Under the pieces are notes generated by a model. The model saw only the letters and a list, made by a program, of their open reading frames with translations. It made no database searches and was not told the DNA's origin. A stretch of DNA of 64,000 bases from Nautilus pompilius. Lineage: Eukaryota; Mollusca; Cephalopoda; Nautilida; Nautilidae. The stretch covers positions 992,001 to 1,056,000 of the forward strand of contig JACATO010000318.1 in NCBI GenBank assembly GCA_018389105.1, given 5' to 3'. The position numbers were made by a program, and so were the translations under genes. This document shows positions 1-10,700 of this stretch, in pieces; position 1 is the stretch's first letter, and the number at the start of each line of letters is the position of its first letter.

Positions 1-1032
1 GCTTAAAAATTCATGATATTTTTTCAAATAAAATCACATTGTGTCATTTAAATAGTGCAGATGTGGAGCTGAAAATTCAAGGAAACATGACATAATTACA
101 AAAAAAGACCTTTACGTGCATGTGCAGGAAGTTCACAGAGTTCATCGAAGATGCTAAATTCATGTAATTCATTGAGGTAACGGTTGTCATTTTTTGCAAA
201 GAAAATGTCCAGTCGCTGTTGCTTGAGGTGCTTCTGTTTCTTTGTTTTTGCCAGCTATAACATTTGACGAAGATGCATCAACTTAACAGCATCGACTTCG
301 TCGTGTGCTTCGTATCACTCCATGAAAAGTTGCAAACTGTCAACAGCTTTGTTAATGGGGGACTGGAGGAGGTGTCGGTATCTGATTTCCCTTATCATCC
401 ACTAATGCACATGAAGTGTCACTTTGGTTGATAAATTTCTCAATTGTTGGTCTTGCTTTCTTGATGTTGGACACTGTTGCTTTTCCAATGTTGTACTCTT
501 GTGCAATCATTGATGCCTTTTCACCAACGCTATAAAACCCCACTTTTCTGTTTGATTGTCAGTGGTGTTCGCTTTCTCTTCATAGACATGGTAACAGCAA
601 CAAACTCAATCACTTGTAACAGATACGTACTTGGAACAAAGTTGCAGAGCAGTGCTATTATAGCCACCTGCAGCCCCGCAGGCTTGGCACCCCAACCCCC
701 GCATGGGGACTTCGGCCGGATGCGTGCCAACCAGCTTGGCTCTAGGTCAACTTGGGCCCCAACATTATAATAAACATATGTAGACACTTTTTTAATATTC
801 ATTTTGTAAACAGGTAATGCAAGGTATTTAACCTCAATGAATAAAGACATTAAAACAAAGATTGAAAGAAATAAATTGATTTATTAAGCAACAATAATTA
901 TAGCATGTTTCTAATGTTCTCAAGTTCGTATAACATTCAGTATGCCTAATTAAATATTCACGGGACCTTAAGATCTTGTTCGGATAATCTGAAATTCGGA
1001 TAATTGATGTTCGAATAACCGAGGTTTGACTG
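1..1032 (-). mobile_element. Tigger/pogo element, internally deleted, left end cut by the window
   Basis: The right end at 1032 carries a pogo-type terminal repeat; read on the minus strand it begins CAGTCAAACCTCGGTTATTC, followed by a TA target dinucleotide at 1033..1034. Reading inward, the minus strand first encodes a CENP-B/Tigger N-terminal helix-turn-helix (KRKRTPLTIKQK, a frame change near 543, then GEKASMIAQEYNIGKATVSN). Soon after, at about 350..180, it encodes what looks like the transposase C-terminal tail (EAHDEVDAVKLMHLRQML, then LKQQRLDIFF). The DDE catalytic core between them is absent, so this is a non-autonomous deletion derivative. The opposite terminal repeat is not seen. 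Confidence 0.72.
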
Positions 1033-3426
1033 TACTTCACTAAAGCATACTATTTGGAAACATAAGATAGTTAAAGCTTGTATCCATTTTGTGGTGTTTC
1101 CATGGGAAACAAGGATCAAATCTATACCGAAAGAAAACTTAATAATAATATAAAGATGCAAGTTTCAGGTTGACTTTTTATTTAGGAATTTCTGATAGTC
1201 TTCTTATTTATATATGAAAATTTACATTGACTTTTGTATGTAATGGCATTTTTCATAGATTGAACATAAAAATTAAATATTATTTTATTTGTTGGTTTTA
1301 AAAAAATTTTTAAAAAGTAATCCTTTGTGTGTTTTGTCAGTACAAAATTAAATTCTTGTTTTATGCTCTTTTAAAAAAAACAAAACATTGTAGATAAATC
1401 TTGTTTTTTTTTTTTGTTTTTGTTTTTTTTTTTCAGGGCCCACTGATTGCTGCTAGCTACCATAATGGTTACCACTGAGCCACCTTGGTTTGTACCACTT
1501 AAGGTACTTATTTCTTTTTCTATTATGCACTTTCTGCTCTACCAATTTTACTTTTAACAAGACCTAATTCAGTTTTACTTCACTTTTTCTGTTTGTTTGT
1601 TGTTTATTAACATTCCCCTCATGAGCCAGGTGGTCACTTTCTCATTGGTACAAAAACCCTGTCATTGCAGAAAAATATATTTCATTTTTATTTTTTGTTT
1701 GGGAATTTCCATGGGCTGAGAGAAGCCATTTGCTGCCCTCTTATTTTATTTTTGGTGCATTATGTGAGAAATTGAAAAAATCTCTTCCCCAACTTCGTAG
1801 GTAGAAGCTCTAGTGAAGCATTAATAATATCTAGTAAAATGAAATAAGTACCTCAAATTACTACACATTTAGTCCTGTGGCAGCATTGGTGATGTTCAAG
1901 GAAGAACACAGGGAAGACAGTCAGATGTGTTGAAGCAGAAGCACAGGAGGTGGCACACAACAGTAAATCTGAATTGATCAGGTGTGCTGACTGCTTCCCA
2001 TGTTGTATTGCCTCCAGACTATATCTGCATACTTTAGTATACATTTGTACTGCATAGTACTGAAAACTCAAATGCCTTTAACCTTTTCATTTTTTTTTTC
2101 CTTTCAATTTTCATTCCAAAAGACGTTCTGAAATCTGTGTGATGCGACATTCAAATAAGAGTTTTGGATACTTCTGCAATGATGACCTACGGAATGTCAA
2201 CAACCCCATAATAAAGAGTGACTACATGGCTTATGAGGGATGTGTTAAATTGTTTTACTTGGTGGTACTTTTTTCATGTCTGGTGTTTGGGAGTTCTCTT
2301 TTAACTGCCTATGACTACACCTTCCATTTCTGTATAAACAAGCAGGTTTTCCAAGCAGTAGAGTAATTGCAATTAAGATTTTACAGATACTCTTTTTTAT
2401 GAAATTGCTTTCATAACCAAATATCTTTCTAATGATGTTTTTTTTTTTTTCAGGTTTATACAATGTGGGGCATTTGCATTTGATATTTGCTTAGTTCTTC
2501 AGAATTCATAGTTAGTAATTCTGCAATGCAAACTTGAAATCTCTTTAACAAATATACCATGTTTTTTATTAGAATATTGTTAAAATATTCTCCAGTCTGT
2601 TTAATAATTGCCTTATTTAAAATTTGAAATTTCAACAAAATGCTTATTTTAACAAATATTATTTGGAGCACTGTGCTTTAGTTTTCATTCTATAGTATGC
2701 AATTTTGGTGAAAAAAAAAAACAAAAATTTTTATAATTATATTATTCCTTTATTCTGTTTTAATCTGTACAGCTTTTCACCCTTCCAATAATGGTTTTAA
2801 TTGCCCAAATTTCCTCCACTCAGTGAGCCTGCATCTATTTCATTTCAATCCTTTGTATTTCTCTTAAATTTCCCCCTTCTTTTCCTCTTCCATTGAGTTT
2901 ATTCATTAAGATGCCTTCTAATTTTTTCTTTGTCTTTGTTGAGTTTATAATATACATACATTAGTTTTTCTCTATGCCATTGAACACTTTATTTCTACTT
3001 CTACAAGTGTGAAGCATCCATCTTAGATTAAAATCACTTGATTTTGAAGTTCTGACTTCACTTTGGAAGACATGTCTCAGCACTTGTTGATAAAGATTGT
3101 TCTTAAGCTCCAGTATAGGATTTTTTTTTGTCACTTGAAAATTGTGGTGAATTTTTGTTCTTCATATACTTTTAAATCAGATCTCACAGGTGGGAGAAAG
3201 GCAAAGTTTTGAGATTTCAGAAGGTCTATTTTAACTTGATTTTTTTTTTTTTTTTGGCTTGAAAACAAGATCATCAAAAACTATATGAATGAGCTAAGCA
3301 ATGCTCAATCAAAATGATCATATAAGAGAAATCCAGTTTTTAATGTAAATAGTGTTAGTATGTGTGTGCTATTTACACTGGAAAGCTTATTCTGGGTCAT
3401 TTAGTTATGGTTCATCAGAAATTATA
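1033..3426. other. T-rich stretch without a firm gene
   Basis: Several long T tracts (about 1402..1433, 2090..2100, 2439..2451, 3239..3256) and no ORF resembling a known protein. One weak plus-strand exon candidate is listed separately at 1437..1503. The short ORFs here have no recognisable domains. Confidence 0.5.
1437..1503 (+). CDS. Weak candidate first coding exon of an unknown plus-strand gene
   Basis: A long T tract ends in tttcag at 1436, followed by 67 bases and a donor AAG|gtactt. An ATG at 1465 would give MVTTEPPWFVPLK up to the donor, phase 0. I do not recognise the peptide and found no matching next exon. The splice signals and strand composition are the only support, and chance is quite possible. 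Confidence 0.18.
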
Positions 3427-4716
3427 CGAGGTCTGTCAAAAAAGTATCTGACCTTAGGCTGAGAAAAAAAAAACTATCCACTTGGTGGGCTCAATTGCTA
3501 ATCCCCTTCGAAAGTAGACCCCTTGTGCCTCCACACACTTATACTTCGAACAGTGGAAGGATCGCTGGACTGTCTGGAATGGCTCTCAGCTCCACCGTCA
3601 CATTCCACATGATGTCCTCTCGGCTCTCAAAGCGGGAGCTTTTCAGTGGCATCTTCATTTTTGGGCACAACCAGAAGTCAGAAGGAGCCAGGTCTGGAGA
3701 GTAGGGAGCCTGGTGAATGAGCGAAATCCTTTCTTTGCCAAGAAACCTTGGAGCAGCTGCAATGAATGAACCAGGGTGTTGTCATGAAGCAGCTGCCAGT
3801 TTTGCAAGGCCCACAAATCCGGTCTCTTGCACCAAACTGCATCACGAAAATGGAGGACTTCCTGATGGTACTCCTTTGTAATTGTTTGTCCTTCTGGTGC
3901 GTATTTGTAATGCACAACGCCTCGGTAGTCAAAGAAAACAGTCAGCATCACCTTGAATTTGCTCTGGACCAGACAGTTTTTTGGGCCTTGGCAACGTTAG
4001 GTGCTTCCACTGTGATGACTGAGCTTTGGTTTCTGGGTCGTACCCATACACCCACGTCTGATCTCCAGTTATCTCGGTATTCTGGAACTCAGTATCCAGC
4101 AGGTCCTGCACAACCTCAAGACGAAGTTGTTGTTGTTCCTGAGAAAGCAGCTTGGGCACAAATTTCGGTGCCATTCTGCGCAAGCCCAAATTCTCCTTTA
4201 AAATTGCATGTGCAGAATCTTTACTGATCCCAACGTCGTCATCGATTTCCTGCACCATCAAATGACGACCCTCCATTATCAAGGTCCGCACTTTCTCAAT
4301 AACAACTGCATTGCGGCTTGTTGACAGCCTCCTGGAATGCTGGTCACTCTCCACTGATGTGCAGCCATCTTTCAACCTGTTGTACCATTCTTTCATTTGG
4401 AAAACACCCATGACATTGTCACCTGGGAATTTTGCAAATTGTTTCCGTTTGGGTTTCTCCAAGCTTTTGGCAAAACTTGATGCAAGATCGTTGCTCTACG
4501 CGTTCCATCGTCACAGGCGAAATGAAACTGCAATGAGTAAGTAGTACAGCATCTCTCACGCTGGCTGCCTGATAGCAAATGATGCATCCAGCAAGTCCAC
4601 CAAAAATCACGCAGGCGCATGAAGGCATGCGGCTCCACTATGCACACCTTTACCTCCCTAACGTCATTACTTCCCATGGGAAAAAATTAAGTTGGATAAT
4701 TTTTCGACAGACCTCA
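3427..4716 (-). mobile_element. Mariner transposon copy A, inactivated
   Basis: About 1.29 kb between TA dinucleotides (3425..3426 and 4717..4718), with inverted ends reading CGAGGTCTGTCAAAAAAGTA at the left and a diverged version at the right. The minus strand encodes a mariner transposase in at least three broken frames: an N-terminal part around 4677..4393 and a central part 4462..3929 with [36 protein letters not shown] (first catalytic Asp) and SSQWKHLTLPRPKK. A C-terminal part in 3951..3655 has [20 protein letters not shown]. It matches copy B at 34879..36156 over its whole length, with long identical blocks and a rearranged segment near 3530..3580. Confidence 0.95.
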
Positions 4717-7119
4717 TATATTTCCCACAACAAAGTATGTTTCAGGTAGTAAGTACTAATGATTCTTGAAAATTAAAAATAGTGTTTGAACTGTCTGAAC
4801 TATGAAAAAAAAATTTTTTTTATGAACCATAATAATACAAACTGAATTTAAAATTCAGGTATTTTAATATAAACTTTATCTGCCAGTTTATTTTTGATCT
4901 ATGTAATCTCTTCTCAAAACTTTTTTTTTAATTACTAGAATACTCATTCTTATCCTGTCTTTAGTTTTCCACTTTCATTAAAAATGAAAAAAACAAACTG
5001 GAAAATTTATAACTAATTTAAGTGACAAGCATATACGTATTGAATTTCTAATCAAATAATTATTTTTATGTTTTTACTATAAACTCTACATTTAGTTTTT
5101 CTTAAATCTGAAACTACTGCATTTTTATGCCTTGTTTGATCATTAAATACCAAAGAATATTTTTTGTTAAAATGCTACTATTACATACTTCTGTTTGAAA
5201 TATTAGAAAGTATGCTTCTATTGAATTCAAAACTTATAAATAAAAAAAAACAAACAACAAAACAACTTAGTGACAATTATAATTTATTGTGCATAATCTA
5301 ATGAGTAAAATAGGAATGCAATGCTTTTTGGACAAAAAAATCAGTTATTGCAGGAAACTGGTTAATAACCATCCTTAATTATCTTTGGTAAACTACCAAT
5401 TTAGTTGGCAAATAGATTCTCTACAATCAAATAATTTTTGTTTGTTGTAGCAAAGTATAAACAAATTACACTGTTATAATTAGCAAAATGGATCTTTTTT
5501 TTATGGTAGAAAGACATGACAAGTCTTGTTCATGTTAAATCTTAATTAACAAACTGGTTAGTTTTTAACATTGTGCCAGACATGATAATTATGTACAGAT
5601 CTTGCCCATATTTCCACCTTGTATGGTTTATGTATCTGACGACCAACACCACTACAATAAAAATGGCTTCCATGTCAGGTAGACTCATTCCAAAAGCACT
5701 TAGTAGCTGAGATATTTCAGCAATTGATTGGCCAGTCTTAGACCAGTTAATGCTGATCTTTTGCTTTTTGTTGTGCAGGAAGGTGTAATCACTGAACAGA
5801 ACAGGTGGTGCTGTTTTCCAAATTTGCATTGACCAATAATTTTTCAACTACTACATGATCAACACATGTAATTTGATGCAATAGTTCTTGTATAGAGTGG
5901 ACAAATTTGCTTTCATCAAGCCGGTTACTGATTGAATAAAGGTCATCCTGCCATTTCATATCATCTGCTGGATAAACATATATTTGGCAAGATATTTAAT
6001 TTAATGTTTGCAACCAACTGTAAAGCATAAACAGTTTTACAGCAATGCAATTTTGCATCTGTTGATGGACTATAAGTTACATATTCATCCTTAAAACTGT
6101 CCTGTCTGTATTTGATCTAGTGATATTTGACCAGCTTCATATTTTGCAGAAAAGAACAGCAACATATACATGCAAAAACACTAGCTTATATGCAGAGTGG
6201 ACTACAATTGCTTAGCTTGGCCCTTCACCAATTGAGCATCTATTCTTTTGCATTATCTGTCTTTGTGCAGTGTGCCTTTGTTTGATATATTTCAAAGTAT
6301 CTCAATATCTCTGGTTGATATAGTCTCTAAGATTTCAATGTGTTATTGAACCAAAAGATTTTTGCTATTGGTGTTTTTTTTTGCCCATCTCATCTCTCTT
6401 ACTGAGTATTTAAACAAAAATGTAAATCAACCTGGCCTCAACTAGCCTATGTACTATTTGTTTGGTTGGTTCTATTAATTGAACTTCTAGTCTACTTTTC
6501 TTTACCATTCTTCAAGTTGAAGTGTGGTTTCCTGCTCTCCAGTAGTTACACCTTAAACTTAAGCTAACGTGAGATCACATCTTGAAGATGATTTTGTTTG
6601 GTGAGTTGCTGTTTATGCAATCCATCACCACTTACTCCATGTGATGTTTATGACAAATAAAGACGTCTTTGAAATGAATATTCCAAGAGGCTGATTATTT
6701 TTATTTGGCTAACAGATTGCTTTATTTATTTGGGATCAGTTTTCTTTGTATGCCCTTTAAATTCACCGTTAGATGGTTTTCTGCTACAAAACCATGTTTT
6801 TGAAGTACCGTGATCAAAACAAAATAGGGATATTGTGATGTAAATTGTGTGAATTTATTGTGAATAAGACATTTTGCATGCAATAAAAAATTGACCATAA
6901 AATTTGACACAATTTGCCTTTTGCATTATTTGAACATTTTTCAGTGCATTTAGTGGTCATAATGACAACAGATAATCACTATCCACACTAAAGCCACATG
7001 AAAAGCAGCACATATGATTGCCATTTTCTTGTACTACAGTATTGCACCTGTGCTCTTACTGTTCACCTGGCAGATAACAGTGACTTGTGGCAGGGCATTC
7101 CACTTTTTTGTTAAGGCTT
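4717..7119. other. AT-rich stretch, nothing firm
   Basis: No recognisable gene. An ORF on the minus strand at 5847..5542 contains KTGQSIAEISQLL, faintly like a Tc1-type helix-turn-helix, but nothing after it supports a transposase. The rest is low-complexity AT-rich DNA. Confidence 0.4.
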
Positions 7120-7920
7120 CACATAGTTTTAGAATGGATTTCAGGAGCATCTATTTATTGTCCAATGTACCTAAAAAAGCTTATTGGACACATCCTGTAG
7201 GATTTAATTTTGGGAAATAAGCAGGCCAAGGAAGATGTTGAATATTTTCTTCTTGAAAGTGGTTTGAGTATTCTTGGATGATGGGCCTTGTACTATTACC
7301 ATTGAAGATGAATTGATTACTGTGACTTTGTACATATAATATAAGAATAGCTTTAATGGTGTTATCCAGATGTCACTGGCCTGTAACAGTTTCATCAAAA
7401 AGAATCATTTCACTTTTGTGATCACACGACACTATTTCAGACTAGAAAACTGCCACCTCTCTAATAGGATCTCTCTAACACCTTTCAGTTAGCATAATGT
7501 TTGTTATATAAATATGTAAATGACCATCAGCAAAATGAAGAAGGTTAAATTTTCTCATGAGAGAAGAGAACCTGGCTCCAATCTTCCAAAGTCTAGTGCA
7601 TATGAGTTCTAGCCCACACCAGTCTAACTGTACAGTGTTTGAAATACTGGACATCAACTGTGTAGATAATTGTTTTAGTCTGACCATAGATAGGGGTCCT
7701 AAGATCTTCTACAATTTGTTCTGTATGGAATCTGCCAAAGTGCAGTTGTCAAGCAGATGAGTGATATAATAGTTATTTTAATTACTGTATTGCCGTGGCA
7801 TGGTGAGCTGAATCAGCCTCTTTCTGATTCTGCCAAGGTTGGCTGTTAACAGTCTTGTTGCACCAAGTTTAGTAGTCACATCTGTCAATCTACTTCTGGT
7901 CTGTAGTGTAACCATAGTTG
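7120..7920 (-). mobile_element. Tc1-like transposase fossil 1
   Basis: On the minus strand, decayed pieces of a Tc1-type DDE transposase occur in the right order but in shifting frames. Near 7590..7475 is a segment like VLFSDESKFNL (here FSSLMRKFNLLHFADGHLHI), ending ILTERC-like where Tc1 proteins have GERY. Then follows FDETVTGQ near 7400, and then FQEENIQHLPWPAYFPKLNP near 7250..7200, the counterpart of the PWPAxSPDLNPIE block holding the last catalytic residue. No inverted ends were located. Old and clearly non-functional. Confidence 0.62.
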
Positions 7921-10099
7921 CTCATCAGTAAGTCATTGCAGAAGCAATGCTTGATAAGTTCATTATTTGGACATAAGGGACATATTTTATACCCAATCTG
8001 TTGTACAAATTTGAAATACCTGACTGTATGGTGACTTTTGCAGTACACTCCTCCAAGAAATGAAGAGCTGCATGTAGATGCAAAAGAATTTCATATATCT
8101 TGAGGCTTTGGTCGGCATCATGCAACGCCTGTGGTTTTACAAGAGATCTTAAAATATCCCTGTTTTGTTTTGCACAGTGCATTTAGACTGCGTTAAAAAG
8201 CTATATTTTAAGCCATTCTGACCTATAACCTTGACAGTTTACAACTAACTAGGTTGAGCACTCTTGCTTGCCGATGTTCCAAACAAGCTTTATAACCTAC
8301 ATTTACTATCCACATGTAATTTGAATTTGTACTGTCTCTAATGGGTTATTTTATTTTATTTTTTATTGACCTATTTCTGACACTTTTTGGAAAGTGTTTT
8401 TACAACAGAATACACCATAAGCTTGTTTGCTAGGCATTGAATTTTATAAAATTTATAATTTTTGATGAGAATTTTTAAAATGTTGAAAACGTTTTTGAAT
8501 GTGTAATATAAGCCTCAACATTCATATACATATATCAAATAACTTTTTTTTTTTTTAATAGGTTTTTAAGGCTGGATTTAGTGGATCTGACTACAGCAGA
8601 AACTTCTGACAGGTACCTGTTTTTGTCTCAAGCAGGGCTATCAACTTGGGCAGGACTCAAGGGGTTCCCAGAGGAATTGTTATATATAATGCCGCAGACA
8701 GTTTGTGGTTTTATTGGTGGAGTTTTTGTGACTATCCCCGTGAGGTCATTTTTACAATTGTCCCATTTATGTATATTGATTAGATTTGAGTTTTCTGTTG
8801 TTGTCTTTTCATTTCATTTCATTTCATTCACTTTTGATTTATTAAATATTTTAGTGTTGCTTTTAAATAAGATGCATAGTATAAGCTCTTTCCCCACCCC
8901 CACACACTTTTCTTTTTTAATTTTTTTTTTTGGTGGTAGTTATTATTCCTTTTTTGTTTGTTTAGCATACAGAGTTGTTAAAGAATGTGGATCTATTGTA
9001 TTTTTAATGTTTGAACTAGTAACATTGATGCATTACATTGATTAAAATGGTAAATCTTGCATACAGTGCTTTACAGTACATGTTGATCTTCACTTTTGTT
9101 CAACTCTGTATTTCTTTTAATTACTTAAATTAAGTTTATTAGAAGTTTATTAGCTTTTTTAGCAGTCTGTGTTTGGACAATCTATTTTTATAACAGTTTT
9201 GTCAGTATAGGATGATGTTGATTACAAAAAGCAGAGCCAGAAATAACACACACACATGTGTGTGTGTGTGTGTTATGCAACACCAGCATTTCATAATGAG
9301 CTATTCATTGCAAATATGCATCATTTTAGCCTTGATCAGATTATAACAGCATTTTAAAATTATTATTATTATTATATATATTTTAATTCAACATTATAGG
9401 TATTGTTGTCTCATACAGCTTCCTTCATTATAAACCGTATTTCATTATTTTCATGCTGCTCATCTACTTTGTAATAAAATGTACTTTTGTACTATAATTT
9501 TATCATATAGTGAACTGACAAGATACATATCATAATTTTTTTTAAAAAATCAACTATAGCAATAATAAAAAGTAGTATCATTTATATATTTTAATAGTTT
9601 CATTTTTTTTTTTTCAATGTCAGAATATCTTGAGAGAGTTTTTCTTTATATTTAATGACCACTTTGTAGAGGAAAAAAAAGGATTCGCAGAAAATGAGTT
9701 TTATTCATAAAAATTTTACCTGACACTTCCATTTTCTAAAATTTTTTTTGTTTTTGACTTAGTGTGATATTTAACTTAGTTTAGCTTATTTAGATGTAGT
9801 AGTATTATAGTCAGTCAAGCAATTTTATTTTTTTTTATCACTGACAAAAGTCACCAACATTATTTTGACAGAGAAAACTTGTATACATTTTTTAGCTGCA
9901 TGTAAAAGCATTGTTAACTAAAGCTGTTTTTCTTTCTTTTTTTAACAATGCAAAAAAGATAGTTTGTATTTTCTGACTGTCTTCTGTTTTATAGTAATCT
10001 TTTTGTATTTCATTGGTTAAAGGTTACAACATATTTAAAATTAGAATTTTCTTTTATGCTAATCTTTAAAAAAAAAAGAAATTGTATATTAAGTTTTGA
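7921..10099. other. AT-rich stretch with simple repeats
   Basis: No gene recognised. It contains a palindromic AC/GT repeat at 9244..9275 and T tracts near 8543..8557, 8925..8931 and 9606..9614. The plus-strand ORF at 8581..9045 is Phe/Ser/Leu-rich and looks like translated T-rich DNA. Confidence 0.45.
9244..9275. repeat. Palindromic (AC)n/(GT)n microsatellite
   Basis: An AC run is followed directly by ATGTGT and a GT run, giving a self-complementary stretch framed by aata-like and ttat-like ends. It can fold into a hairpin. Confidence 0.85.
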
Positions 10100-10700
10100 A
10101 ATGTATATCAATGAGGGTAAGTCAGTGAATGAATCTGCATTATGAGGTGCACAATGAATATACAGGAAAACCAGTCACAGCTCTTTTTCCATCAGTAGAC
10201 AAGCTTGTGAATTCCATCAGAGAAAAATATTCATTTACTGGCATAACCAATTCTGCAACATTGTCTGCTCAACGCTGATCAGTAAATGTCTGTTTTCTAG
10301 GAGCCTTTTTTATGGGTTTGAGAAAGTAAAATTCAGATAGTACAAGGTCAGAACAAAGGTGGATATGACGCAACTTCAAATTTCAATTTCTGAACACGTT
10401 CATTTGTTGCATTATATATATGGTACTGTCAAGTTACAACTGCACTCCTCTGCTCAGCAAAACACAACTTGGGCAGCTGGAAAGATGTGCCCTCATTATT
10501 TGCACTAACATTTGCTTTTTACTTCAAAGTGATGCACTCAGGTTTCATTGGTTGTGATGATATGGCAAACTGTTGCCACAGAGACCTGATGTCCAATGCA
10601 CACTGTCAATGACACAAGTGCATCTGCTTCTAAATCTTTTGCATTCATACCACATGTACATATTTTTTATGATAAATAGTAGTTGCCACACTTCAGACTT
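10100..10700 (-). mobile_element. Mariner-family transposase fossil 1
   Basis: Minus-strand remnants of the C-terminal half of a mariner transposase. Reading in order: a TNET-VHHFEVKSKC segment near 10530..10490 (family consensus GDETWVHHFEPESK), LCSDLVLSEFYFLKPIKK near 10365..10310 (family PYSPDLAPSDFFLFPKLKK), and FFSDGIHKLVY-WKKSC near 10220..10175 (family C-terminal FYSDGIRKLVERWEKC). Several frame changes and stops separate them. It belongs to a different mariner lineage from copies A and B, nearer the Hsmar/SETMAR type by the HHF and DGI signatures. No ends were seen. Confidence 0.6.

Noticed and set aside
3766-4227. 153-codon plus-strand ORF
   Set aside because: Antisense shadow of the mariner copy A transposase; the same shadow appears over copy B.
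5542-5847. Minus-strand ORF with KTGQSIAEISQLL, like a transposase helix-turn-helix
   Set aside because: Only about a dozen residues fit; nothing downstream supports a transposase.
8576-8591. A 16-mer (atttagtggatctgac) repeated at 14516..14531
   Set aside because: The flanks do not match; one such coincidence is expected in 64 kb of AT-rich DNA.
8581-9045. 154-codon plus-strand ORF with hydrophobic stretches
   Set aside because: Rich in Phe, Ser and Leu because the DNA is T-rich; no motif, no supporting splice plan, and stops in the phase expected from the 1437..1503 candidate.
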